From assembly GCF_019636155.1 (NCBI RefSeq), contig NZ_JAHBYB010000008.1, positions 1-64,000 on the forward strand: DNA of 64,000 bases. Reading direction: 5' to 3'. The first letter of the stretch is position 1. Each line of letters begins with the position of its first letter. Below the pieces are notes generated by a model. It was not told the origin of the DNA. It ran no database searches and worked only from the letters and a program-made list of their open reading frames with translations. Origin of the DNA: Brevundimonas sp. (lineage in GTDB: Bacteria; Pseudomonadota; Alphaproteobacteria; Caulobacterales; Caulobacteraceae). A program made the translations under genes and the position numbers. This document shows, one piece after another, positions 27,162 to 35,368 of this stretch.

Positions 27162-27274
27162 CTGCGTTTCTCCCGTGGCCGAACATTTAGCGACCCGCCC
27201 GCCTTGCGTCACCTGCGCGCCCGACCGCCTTGGCCTGGATCAATCCGGGGCGGGAAAGATCGCGCCCGGACGAT

Positions 27275-27304
27275 AAAAAAGCGCCCGGCTTTGGGCCGGG
27301 CGCT
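27275..27304 (-). terminator. Strong intrinsic terminator between lolA and hmgA
   Basis: A perfect 10-bp stem AGCGCCCGGC/GCCGGGCGCT with a five-base loop and a run of six T on the minus strand. It lies 150 bp downstream of lolA, unusually far for a gene end, and may instead close a small RNA. Confidence 0.9.
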
Positions 27305-27372
27305 CAGTCTCTTCTCTCTCGCCGCCGGGAGGGGGATGAATCCGTAGCGGTCGGACGGCCGCCGCCGTCCTG
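27275..27372 (-). ncRNA. Candidate small RNA upstream of hmgA
   Basis: The 293-bp space between lolA and hmgA has no ORF. On the minus strand a TTGACG (27401-27406) could be a -35, with a weak -10 about 15 bases on, giving a start near 27372. The transcript would hold a GGACGGC/GCCGTCC hairpin, a single-stranded CCCCCTCCC stretch that resembles anti-Shine-Dalgarno seeds of alphaproteobacterial sRNAs, and the strong terminator. Promoter support is weak. Confidence 0.3.
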
Positions 27373-27454
27373 TGTTCAAAGTGTCACGTCGCCGGAAAAA
27401 CGTCAATGGTCCGGGTGAACGGATTTCCTCTGTGCCTGGCAAGGCACGGCCGGG

Positions 27455-28099
27455 TCAGCGGTCGCGGCCGGGGCGCCGCGTCGGATCCCGCAGCTGGAAC
27501 AGGGAGGCCGACAGGCCCGAAGCCGGCCGCAGGGAGGTCAGCTGGGTCCGGGTACGGCCGCCCTGGGCGTCGGTGATGGTCCATTCCTGCAGCCGCATCG
27601 GATCGCCGGCGAAGGCCAGGATGACCGACCCCTCGTTGGGCCGACGCGCGTCGCGGGCGGTGATGGCGAAGGCGCCGGACTGCATCCGGGTGACGCGGTC
27701 GATCCGCACCCCCTGGTCCAGCCGCACGGTGCGCGCCAGGAAGGTCGACAGGGGGGTCTGGCCCAAAGGCACCTGGCGGAAGACGTTCAGCCGGGGGTCG
27801 TAGCGATTGACGTTCGACCCGTCCGACACCACCAGCAACCCCGCCGGGTCGGTGTATTCGAACCGCATCTTGCCGGGGCGCTGCAGCCAGAACCGGCCCC
27901 GCCGCGTCTGGCCGCCCGGGCCGGTTTCGATGAAGTCGCCCTGGGCCGAGGTCAGGCCCTGAAGATAGGTCTGGGCGCGCTGAAGCACGGCCTGGTCCTC
28001 GGCGGACAGGCCGGACTGGGCGGCTCCAATGGTCGGGATCGACCACAGGGCGGCGAGGGCGGGCAGGCCCAGGGCCAGGTCGCGGCGGGACAGGGTCAT
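27455..28099 (-). CDS. lolA: Outer-membrane lipoprotein carrier LolA family
   Basis: A 214-residue periplasmic carrier that ferries lipoproteins to the outer membrane. After the signal (to about GAAQS, residue 29) come RAQTYLQGLTSAQGDFIETGPGG, the LolA core GRFWLQRPGKMRFEYTDPAGLLVVSDGSNVNRYDP, and FLARTVRLDQGV. The signal contains SRRDLALGL, a twin-arginine-like motif, unusual for LolA. It follows ftsK on the same strand (212 bp gap with a repeat). The C-terminal LRDPTRRPGRDR tail is basic. The family call is firm. Confidence 0.9.
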   Translation of the reverse strand: MTLSRRDLALGLPALAALWSIPTIGAAQSGLSAEDQAVLQRAQTYLQGLTSAQGDFIETGPGGQTRRGRFWLQRPGKMRFEYTDPAGLLVVSDGSNVNRYDPRLNVFRQVPLGQTPLSTFLARTVRLDQGVRIDRVTRMQSGAFAITARDARRPNEGSVILAFAGDPMRLQEWTITDAQGGRTRTQLTSLRPASGLSASLFQLRDPTRRPGRDR

Positions 28100-28220
28100 G
28101 CGGGGTCTCCTGTTCAAAGGTTCCGGCCGTCTTATGCCGGTGCGGCGCGGCGAGGTCATGACGCCAGCCTGACCATATTCCGGCGGCCCGATGAAGCGCC
28201 GTTCATCGCCGGAGGTTCCC

Positions 28221-28317
28221 GCCCTCAAGCAGCGAGCGCCCGCGGCGCGAGCGATAGGGCCTCAAACCTGCCCTCAAGCAGCGAGCCGCCGCGCGGTGAG
28301 CGTTAGGGTGTCAAACA
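28221..28317. repeat. Two direct copies of a short palindromic repeat
   Basis: Copies at 28221-28268 and 28270-28317 share GCCCTCAAGCAGCGAGC, a GC-rich centre, GAGCG-T/A-TAGGG and TCAAAC. A third copy in reverse orientation lies at 52349-52390. The second copy covers the last codon of ftsK. Confidence 0.65.
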
Positions 28318-30710
28318 ACCGGCGGAGGACCAGCCAGGACTTCGCGCTTGCCGGAATGGTTGGCGGGGGTGACCACGCCTTCCTTCTCCATCCGCTCGAT
28401 CAGGCTGGCGGCGCGGTTGTAGCCGATCTGGAGGCGGCGCTGGACATAGGAGGTGGAGGCCTTGCGGTCGCGCGTCACCACGGCCACGGCGCGGTCGTAG
28501 AGGTCATCGCCGGACCCCCCGCCTTCGCCGCCGAAGTCGTCGCCGCCTTCGTCTTCGTCGCCGCCGTCGGTGATGGCGTCCAGATAGTCGGGCGAGCCTT
28601 GCGCCCGCAGATGGGCGCAGACCTGTTCGACCTCCTGGTCGGTCACGAACGGGCCGTGCAGGCGGGTGATGCGGCCGCCGCCGGCCATGTAGAGCATGTC
28701 GCCCTGGCCCAGCAGCTGTTCGCCGCCCTGTTCGCCCAGGATGGTGCGGCTGTCGATCTTGGAGGTGACCTGGAAGGAAATCCGAGTCGGGAAATTGGCC
28801 TTGATGGTGCCGGTGATGACGTCCACCGACGGCCGCTGGGTGGCCATGATCAGGTGGATGCCGGCGGCCCGCGCCATCTGGGCCAGACGCTGGACCGCGC
28901 CCTCGACGTCCTTGCCGGCGACCAGCATCAGGTCGGCCATCTCGTCCATCACCACGACCAGATAGGGCATGGGTTCGGGGCGGATCTTCTCGGATTCATA
29001 GATCGGCCGCCCGGCGTCGTCGAAGCCGGTCTGGACCGTGCGCTCGAAATGCTCGCCCTTGGCCTGGGCTTCGCGCGCCCGCTCATTGTAGCTGGCGATG
29101 TTGCGCACCCCCAGCTTGGACATGCGGCGATAGCGATCCTCCATCTCGCGCACCGTCCATTTCAGGGCCACGACGGCCTTCTTGGGATCGGTGACGACGG
29201 GGCTGAGCAGGTGCGGAATACCGTCATAGACCGACAGCTCCAGCATCTTGGGGTCGATCATGATGAAGCGGCACTGTTCGGGCGTCAGCTTGTACAGGAT
29301 CGACAGGATCATGGCGTTGACCCCCACCGACTTGCCCGAGCCGGTGGTGCCCGCGATCAGCAAGTGCGGCATGCGCGCCAGGTCGGCCACATAGGGTTCG
29401 CCTCCGATGGTCTCGCCCAGGGCCAGGGGCAGGAGGTGCGCCGGCTTGTCGTATTCCCCGGACGCCAGCAGGTCGCGCAGATAGACGGTCTCGCGCTTCA
29501 CGTTCGGCAGTTCAATGCCGATGGCGTTGCGGCCCTGGACCACGCTGATGCGACAGGCGCGGGCCGACATCGACCGGGCGATGTCGTCGGCCAGGGCCAC
29601 GACGCGGCCGTGCTTCACCCCTGGCGCGGGGACCAGTTCGTACAGGGTCACCACCGGGCCGGGGCGGATCTGGTCGATCACGCCGCGCACGCCGAATTCC
29701 TGCAGCACGCCTTCCAGCATCTTGGCGTTCTGTTTCAGGGCGTCCTCGTCCACCGAGGCGGCGCGGGTCTGGGGCTTGGCGAGGATGCCCAGGGACGGCA
29801 GGTCGAAGCCGCCCTCTGAACCGCCGAAGTCGAAGGCGGACTGGCGGTCGTCGATCTTGCGCGGTTTGGGCGCCTTGGCGGCGGCCACCTTGGGCTCGAT
29901 CTCGGCCGGGCCGCGACGGGGCGCGGTCGGGGCGGGGGCGGCCTCCCAGGGCGGGGGCGCGTCGTCATCGTCCTCAAGATCGGCGACCGGAGCCGGGCGG
30001 GGCGCGGCCGGCTTGCGGCGAGGGCGGGGCGGGGCGGCCTCGGCGGCGGTTGCGCGCAGCGACCGGCTCCAGCTCAGGCCCCGGCCCAGGTCCGCGCCCC
30101 TCAGGCCGACGGCGTAGCCCAGGCTCCACAGGCCGGCGAGGGCGAAGATCGCGCCGACGAAGGGCCGCGCCCCCTCGAGACCCATGGCCTGGAGACCGCC
30201 GGCGGTCAGACCGATCACGGCGTCGCCCCAAAGTCCGCCCAGGCCCGAGGCCAGGGGCCAGGCCGCCGGCGCGGGCAGGGCCGACAGGCCGCCGGCCAGC
30301 AACAGCACCCCGGCCACGGCGCCCAGGGTCGTCAGGGGGGTGATCCTCAGCCGCTGCTGCAGGGTGTCGCCCAGCGCCCCGGCCAGGCCGAAGGCGCCGG
30401 CCGTCAGGGCTGCCAGCCAGGCGCTGAGCCCCAGCGACTGCATCGCCAGGTCGGCGAAGACCGCCCCGCCGCCGCCCAGCCAGTTGGTTGGCCCTTGGGC
30501 TGAGGCGGCGTTCCAGCTGGGATCGGCCGGGTTCCACGACGCCATGGCGACCAGCAGCAGCCCGGCCAGCAACAGCTGGACCATGCCGCGAAATCGCACG
30601 GCGAAGGGCGCGTCCCAGATCAGGCGGGCGCTGGACCAGGCCTGGCGGCCGAGCACGAGGGCGGCGGACATGGAGGCGGGCGGCTCCGAAACGGACAGGG
30701 TTCGACCCAT
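28311..30710 (-). CDS. ftsK: DNA translocase FtsK
   Basis: A 799-residue septal DNA pump that clears the chromosome terminus and activates XerCD. The N-terminal part has about four to five transmembrane helices (residues 40-230). A Pro/Ala-rich cytoplasmic linker (about 240-300) is short for the family. The motor has [17 protein letters not shown], Walker [16 protein letters not shown], Walker [14 protein letters not shown] and [13 protein letters not shown]. The C-terminal gamma winged helix ([22 protein letters not shown]) binds KOPS sites. The ATG at 30710 is likely; MSAALV at 30671 is an alternative. The stop codon lies within a repeat copy. Confidence 0.96.
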   Translation of the reverse strand: MGRTLSVSEPPASMSAALVLGRQAWSSARLIWDAPFAVRFRGMVQLLLAGLLLVAMASWNPADPSWNAASAQGPTNWLGGGGAVFADLAMQSLGLSAWLAALTAGAFGLAGALGDTLQQRLRITPLTTLGAVAGVLLLAGGLSALPAPAAWPLASGLGGLWGDAVIGLTAGGLQAMGLEGARPFVGAIFALAGLWSLGYAVGLRGADLGRGLSWSRSLRATAAEAAPPRPRRKPAAPRPAPVADLEDDDDAPPPWEAAPAPTAPRRGPAEIEPKVAAAKAPKPRKIDDRQSAFDFGGSEGGFDLPSLGILAKPQTRAASVDEDALKQNAKMLEGVLQEFGVRGVIDQIRPGPVVTLYELVPAPGVKHGRVVALADDIARSMSARACRISVVQGRNAIGIELPNVKRETVYLRDLLASGEYDKPAHLLPLALGETIGGEPYVADLARMPHLLIAGTTGSGKSVGVNAMILSILYKLTPEQCRFIMIDPKMLELSVYDGIPHLLSPVVTDPKKAVVALKWTVREMEDRYRRMSKLGVRNIASYNERAREAQAKGEHFERTVQTGFDDAGRPIYESEKIRPEPMPYLVVVMDEMADLMLVAGKDVEGAVQRLAQMARAAGIHLIMATQRPSVDVITGTIKANFPTRISFQVTSKIDSRTILGEQGGEQLLGQGDMLYMAGGGRITRLHGPFVTDQEVEQVCAHLRAQGSPDYLDAITDGGDEDEGGDDFGGEGGGSGDDLYDRAVAVVTRDRKASTSYVQRRLQIGYNRAASLIERMEKEGVVTPANHSGKREVLAGPPPVV

Positions 30711-30755
30711 CCTGCGCCGCACAGGGTTAAGGGGTTGTTCACCACGGAAGGGGGG

Positions 30756-30822
30756 AGGGCTTAGGTTTTAGGGAGTAGGGACGGGTGAGCCATTCATCTT
30801 CTAAGCCCTAAGCCCTACCTCC
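30756..30822. repeat. Inverted AGGGCTTAGG / CTAAGCCCT element
   Basis: Between divergent ftsK and ubiH-like genes, an AGGGCTTAGGTTTTAGGG arm faces a CTAAGCCCTAAGCCCTA arm about 20 bp away, an imperfect inverted repeat built of a CCCTAAG-like unit. No coding potential is seen. Confidence 0.55.
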
Positions 30823-30882
30823 TCTTCGAACCCGCGACCTCTCGACGCTTTACCTCGGCGGCGGACAGCGCGAAGAGAGGCC

Positions 30883-32130
30883 ATGACCGACCGCTACGAC
30901 ATCGTCATCGCCGGCGCCGGGCTGGCAGGCGCCGCCTTCGCCCTGGCCGCGGCCCAGGGGGGGCTGAAGGTCGCCCTGGTCGATCCCCAGCCGTTCGAGG
31001 CCCAGATGACGCCGACCTTCGACGGGCGATCGACGGCCATCGCCTATTCGACCTTCCGCATGCTGGACGCCCTGGGGGTCGGCGAAGGCCTGCGGCCCCA
31101 TGCCTGCCGCATGGATCACATCCTGGTCACCGACGGCCGTCGCCCCGGCGCGGCCAGCCGCCGCCCCTCGGCCGCCTTCCTGCGCTTCGACGCCGACGAG
31201 ATCGCCGACCGCACGGACGGCGAGCCCCTGGGCTATATGGTCGAGAACCGGCGCATCCGCGCCACCCTGGCCGAGGCGGTGACGCGCGCTGGGCTGACGG
31301 TCCTGGCGCCCGCCTCGGTCGCGGATGTCCAGGCCGACGCGGGCGGGGTCACGGTGGCATTGGCCGCTGGGGCGCGCCTGCGCGCCGCCCTTGCGATCGG
31401 GGCGGAAGGGCGCGGCTCGCGGGTGCGGGCCGCGGCGGGAATCCAGACCCTGGGCTGGGGCTATGGCCAGTCGGGTGTGGTGGCCACGGTCGGCCTGGGT
31501 CGCGACCACGGCAATGTGGCCCACGAGTATTTCCTGCCCGACGGCCCCTTCGCCATCCTGCCGCTGACCGAGCAACGCGCCAGCCTGGTCTGGACCGAAT
31601 CCACCCGCCGGGCCGAGGCGCTGAAGACCGCGTCGGACGCCGCCTTCCATGCCCATCTGATGCGTCGCTTCGGGGCGTTCCTGGACGGGGTGCAGGTCCA
31701 GGGGCCACGCTTTGTCTATCCCCTGTCTCTCAGCCTGGCCGAACGGCTGACCGCGCCGCGCGTGGCCCTGATCGGCGACGCCGCCCACGCCGTGCATCCG
31801 GTGGCGGGCCAGGGGCTGAACATGGGGCTGAAGGACGCCGCCGCCCTGGCCGAGGTCCTGATCGAGGCGGCCCGAAACGGCGAGGACATCGGGGCCGAGA
31901 CGGTGCTGGATCGCTACGCCCGCTGGCGGCGGTTCGACAACACCGCCCTGGCGGCCGGGTTCGATGGTTTCGTGCGGCTGTTCTCGAACGACCTGCCGCC
32001 GGTGCGGCTGGCGCGCGACCTGGGCATGGCGGCGGTCAACCGCATCGGCCCCCTGCGCCGCGCCTTCATGCAGGAGGCGGGCGGCGGCCTGGGCGACCTG
32101 CCGCGCCTGCTGCGGGGCCAGGCGGTCTGA
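30883..32130 (+). CDS. UbiH/UbiF/COQ6-type FAD monooxygenase
   Basis: A 415-residue FAD-dependent hydroxylase of the ubiquinone-biosynthesis family. The FAD fold is [34 protein letters not shown] is the family DGR-like motif; [25 protein letters not shown] is the second FAD site, typical of UbiH/UbiF/VisC. It hydroxylates the ring of a polyprenyl-phenol intermediate at the membrane face. Which ring position (UbiH, UbiF or UbiI type) cannot be told from sequence alone. It is convergent with purH and divergent from ftsK. Confidence 0.92.
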   Translation: MTDRYDIVIAGAGLAGAAFALAAAQGGLKVALVDPQPFEAQMTPTFDGRSTAIAYSTFRMLDALGVGEGLRPHACRMDHILVTDGRRPGAASRRPSAAFLRFDADEIADRTDGEPLGYMVENRRIRATLAEAVTRAGLTVLAPASVADVQADAGGVTVALAAGARLRAALAIGAEGRGSRVRAAAGIQTLGWGYGQSGVVATVGLGRDHGNVAHEYFLPDGPFAILPLTEQRASLVWTESTRRAEALKTASDAAFHAHLMRRFGAFLDGVQVQGPRFVYPLSLSLAERLTAPRVALIGDAAHAVHPVAGQGLNMGLKDAAALAEVLIEAARNGEDIGAETVLDRYARWRRFDNTALAAGFDGFVRLFSNDLPPVRLARDLGMAAVNRIGPLRRAFMQEAGGGLGDLPRLLRGQAV

Positions 32131-32148
32131 GAGTCCAGTCTCCCGGCC

Positions 32149-33750
32149 TCAGTGGCGGAAGACGCGCACCCCGGTGAAGGCCATGGCCACCCCCTGTTCG
32201 TCGGCGGCGGCGATGACCTCTTCGTCGCGGATCGATCCGCCCGGCTGGATCACCGCCGTGGCGCCAGCCGCGACCGCCTCCAGCAGGCCGTCGGCGAAGG
32301 GGAAGAAGGCCTCGGACGCGCAGGCCGACCCCTGGGCCAGGGAATGGGCCAGACCCTTGGCCTCGCCGGCTTCGCGCGCTCGGATGGCGGCGATGCGGGC
32401 CGAGTCGCGGCGGTTCATCTGGCCGGCGCCGATGCCCGCCGTCTGGCCGTCCTTGGCGTAGACGATGGCGTTGGACTTGACGTGCTTGGCCACGGTGAAG
32501 GCGAACAGCATGTCCTGGATCTCGGTCGGGGTCGGCTGGCGGCGGGTGACGATCTTCAGGTCCGCCGCCGTGATCCGGGCCGTGTCGCGCGACTGGACCA
32601 GGAAGCCGCCGGCGACCGAGCGGAAGACCTGACCGGCCGCCAGCGGATCGGGCAGGCCGTCGGTCAGCAGAAGGCGCAGGTTCTTCTTGGCCGCGAAAAC
32701 CGCCTGGGCGGCCGCATCGGCGCCGGGGGCGATGACCACCTCGGTGAAGATGTCGGTTATGGCGCGGGCGTCGGCCTCGGTCAGGGGCCGGTTGACGGCC
32801 ACCACCCCGCCGAAGGCCGAGACGGCGTCGCATTCCAGGGCGCGGGCGTAGGCTTCCGACAGGTCGTTCCCCACCGCCACGCCGCAGGGGTTGGCGTGTT
32901 TGACGATCACGCAGGCCGGCGCCTCGAACTCGGCGACCAGTTCATAGGCCGCGTCGGCGTCGGCGATATTGTTGTAACCCAGTTCCTTGCCCTGAGCCTG
33001 GCGGGCGTTGGCGACGCCGGGACGGGGTTCGGTCGTGCGATAGAAGGCGCCCGACTGATGCGGGTTCTCGCCGTAGCGCAGGGTCTGGGCCAGGGCGCCC
33101 GCGATCGACTTGCGGGCCGGGGCGGCGTCTTCGACCTGACCGGCGAACCAGCCGGACACGGCAGCGTCATAGGCGGCGGTGCGGGCGAAGGCGGCGGCCG
33201 CCAGTCGCTTGCGCTGCTCCAGCGTCGTGCCGCCATTCGATGCGGCCTGGGCCACCTCTTCGGCCGAGGCGCGGTCGACGCAGACGGCGACATAGCCGTG
33301 GTTCTTGGCGCCCGAGCGGATCATGGCCGGGCCGCCGATGTCGATATTCTCGACCGCCGCCTCGAACCCGCCGCCGGCGGCGACGGTGGCCTCGAACGGA
33401 TAGAGGTCGATCCAGACGATATCGATCGGGCCGATGCCGTGGTCGTCCATGGCCCGGGCGTGGGCCGGGGCGTCGCGCACGCCCAGAAGGCCGCCGTGCA
33501 CCACCGGGTGCAGGGTCTTGACCCGGCCATCCATCATTTCCGGAAAACCGGTCAGGTCGGCGACGTCCTTCACCGGCAGGCCCAGGGCCGCGATGGCCGC
33601 CCGCGTGCCGCCGGTGGAGACCAGTTCGACCCCGGCGGCATCCAGGGTGCGGGCGATCTCCTCCAGCCCGGCCTTGTCGGACAGGGAGATCAGGGCGCGG
33701 CGCGGCGCCACGCGGTCGGGCGCGGGCGGAAAATCGGGAGCGGCGGGCAT
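32149..33750 (-). CDS. purH: Bifunctional AICAR transformylase/IMP cyclohydrolase
   Basis: A 533-residue enzyme performing the last two steps of IMP synthesis. The N-terminal cyclohydrolase domain (about 20-220) begins [20 protein letters not shown] and includes [23 protein letters not shown] and [17 protein letters not shown]. The transformylase domain has [29 protein letters not shown], the catalytic KHANPCG motif, and SDAFFPF-like [11 protein letters not shown] near the end. [11 protein letters not shown] is taken as the start. A single gene, no PurR-like operator seen. Confidence 0.96.
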   Translation of the reverse strand: MPAAPDFPPAPDRVAPRRALISLSDKAGLEEIARTLDAAGVELVSTGGTRAAIAALGLPVKDVADLTGFPEMMDGRVKTLHPVVHGGLLGVRDAPAHARAMDDHGIGPIDIVWIDLYPFEATVAAGGGFEAAVENIDIGGPAMIRSGAKNHGYVAVCVDRASAEEVAQAASNGGTTLEQRKRLAAAAFARTAAYDAAVSGWFAGQVEDAAPARKSIAGALAQTLRYGENPHQSGAFYRTTEPRPGVANARQAQGKELGYNNIADADAAYELVAEFEAPACVIVKHANPCGVAVGNDLSEAYARALECDAVSAFGGVVAVNRPLTEADARAITDIFTEVVIAPGADAAAQAVFAAKKNLRLLLTDGLPDPLAAGQVFRSVAGGFLVQSRDTARITAADLKIVTRRQPTPTEIQDMLFAFTVAKHVKSNAIVYAKDGQTAGIGAGQMNRRDSARIAAIRAREAGEAKGLAHSLAQGSACASEAFFPFADGLLEAVAAGATAVIQPGGSIRDEEVIAAADEQGVAMAFTGVRVFRH

Positions 33751-33895
33751 GGGAGATGTCCGTTCGGCGGGATGGGGAGGGATGGCGCGCCCTCTAGCAC
33801 CGCCTGCCCGGCTGGTCACCAAATCCGTGATCTCTGCGGCTCAGCTTGCAGCCGCCACCGTCCGATGCAACCCTGAAGGGCGAGGGGAAATGTCC

Positions 33896-34519
33896 ATGAG
33901 AAACAGATTTCTGGCCGTCCTGTCGGGCCTGATGGTCCTCATCCTGGCCCAGCCCGCGGCGGCCCAGGCGACGATTGGCAGCAATGCGACCGGCGACGTC
34001 GCGGCCCTGAACGATTCTCATCCCATGCCGGGCGAGGTCATCACCCCGCCGGGCTGGCAGGGGCCGCTGACCGAATATTCGCTGTGGATCCGGCGCGGAT
34101 CGGCCACCCTGACGGTCCGGCCGGTGATCTATGAATGGGACAATCTGGGGCCGGTCGGTCCGCCCATCTGGACCGGGGCGCCGACGGTGGTGCCGGACAC
34201 CACCTTTACCGAGATCGTGGCCCAGCCCCATGTCTATCTGGACGCCACCAAGACCTATTGGCTGGCCGTGGCCCAGGTGACGCCCGGCGAGTTCGGCGAA
34301 CTGGAGGCGGCGATCGTCAACAATGACCCCGGCGGCTACTACGCCTATCGGGACGAGACCATCTCCGGCTGGGGTCGGTCGCTGGGCGGCGAATTGCATT
34401 TCAGCGCGACCTTCGCCGCGCCGCCGGGCGTACCGAGCCTCGGTGAGTGGGGGATGATCCTGTTTGCTCTGATCTTGGCGGGCGGGGCGGCGATGCGCCT
34501 GTGGCGGCGAACGGCCTAG
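33896..34519 (+). CDS. IPTL-CTERM sorted secreted protein
   Basis: A 207-residue exported protein. Sec signal MRNRFLAVLSGLMVLILAQPAAAQA; a beta-rich extracellular domain of about 150 residues with many aromatic residues (YSLWIRRGSATLTVRPVIYEW); then GVPSLGEWGMILFALILAGG followed by AMRLWRRTA, the IPTL-CTERM signature: motif, membrane helix and basic end. Such tails direct sorting to the surface. The ATG at 33896 has AGGGG at a good distance; another ATG lies two codons earlier. The domain function is unknown. Its TAG stop is provided by the left target-site duplication of the following IS element. Confidence 0.8.
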   Translation: MRNRFLAVLSGLMVLILAQPAAAQATIGSNATGDVAALNDSHPMPGEVITPPGWQGPLTEYSLWIRRGSATLTVRPVIYEWDNLGPVGPPIWTGAPTVVPDTTFTEIVAQPHVYLDATKTYWLAVAQVTPGEFGELEAAIVNNDPGGYYAYRDETISGWGRSLGGELHFSATFAAPPGVPSLGEWGMILFALILAGGAAMRLWRRTA

Positions 34520-34567
34520 GTGATATCGACATTCAGGATTCTCAGACGCTGAGATGTCTGATTCATA

Positions 34568-34596
34568 GGGCTCCGTTCGATGGACGGAGCCCTTTT
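34568..34596 (+). terminator. Hairpin terminator inside the IS left end
   Basis: GGGCTCCGT/ACGGAGCCC is a perfect 9-bp stem with a seven-base loop followed by TTTT, one base before the transposase ATG. It should stop transcription entering from the neighbouring gene and so limit transposase expression. Confidence 0.75.
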
Positions 34597-34597
34597 G

Positions 34598-35355
34598 ATG
34601 TCAGCCAAGCGCTACGAGTTGAGCCAGGTTCAGTGGGAGCGGATCGCGGACCTGCTGCCGGGCAAGGCGGGCGATCCTGGGCGGACTGCCGCCGACAACC
34701 GGCTGTTCGTCAACGGGGTGCTGTGGGTGCTGCGCTCGGGGGCGCACTGGTGCGATCTGCCCGAGCGCTATGGACGCTGGAAGACGCTGCACAAGCGCTT
34801 CAGCCGATGGTCGAAGGCCGGGGTGTGGGATCGGGTGTTCGCCGACCTGATCAAGGACCGTGACAATCAGTACCTGATGATCGACAGCACCTTGGTCCGA
34901 GCCCACCAGCAGGCGGCGACCGGAAAAGGGGGGCCTCGGATCAGGCTCTGGGGCGCTCCCGAGGCGGACTGACCACCAAGATCCACATGGCCGCCGACAC
35001 CCTCGGCCGGCCGATCCGGTTCATCCTAACCGCCGGCCAAAGCGGCGACGCCCTGGCCGCGCCAGCCCTGCTGGAAGGCTTTCGCCCCCGCGCCGTGCTG
35101 GCCGACAAGGCCTACGATTCCAACGCCCTGCGCCAACTCATCGCCGACGCCGGCGCGCAAGCCGTCATCCCCTCCAACCGCACTCGCAAGGTGCTGATCG
35201 CCCACGACATTGAAGCCTATCGCGCTCGTAACCGCATCGAGCGTTGCTTCTCAAAGCTCAAGCACTTCCGACGCTTCGCCACCCGCTACGATCGCAGAGC
35301 CATTCACTTCCTAGGCTTCGTTCACCTCGCCGCCGCCATGATCTGGATGCGATGA
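34598..35355 (+). CDS. IS5-family transposase (OrfA-OrfB by -1 frameshift)
   Basis: OrfA runs 34598-34972 (MSAKRYELSQVQWERIADLL...). OrfB continues in the -1 frame to 35355. At 34924-34933 an AAAAGGGGGG run allows a -1 slip, which joins TGKGG to ASDQALGRSRGGLTTKIH and gives a fused protein of about 252 residues. The DDE triad is present: Asp in MIDSTLVRAHQ, Asp in VLADKAYDS, Glu in RNRIERCFSKLKHF. The DUF4096 helix-turn-helix part is at the N-terminus. Typical of IS427-group transposases, which use programmed frameshifting; no inactivating stop is seen beyond the frameshift. Confidence 0.88.
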
Positions 35356-35368
35356 ATGTCGATTCCAC

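Larger units (their letters stand above)
34520..35368 (+). mobile_element. IS5-family (IS427-like) insertion sequence
   Basis: An 849-bp element with terminal inverted repeats of about 16 bp (GTGATATCGACATTCA left; right end the complement of GTGGAATCGACATTCA, two mismatches). It is flanked on both sides by CTAG (34516-34519 and 35369-35372), a 4-bp target duplication of the kind made by IS5 relatives. It carries one transposase in two frames and a strong internal hairpin near its left end. It sits exactly between two convergent genes. Ends and transposase are intact, so it may be recent and active. Confidence 0.92.

Noticed and set aside
32152-33876. 574-codon frame opposite purH
   Set aside because: Antisense shadow of purH without family motifs.
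34598-34972. OrfA of the IS as a broken pseudogene
   Set aside because: The AAAAGGGGGG slip site and the intact continuation in the -1 frame fit programmed frameshifting.
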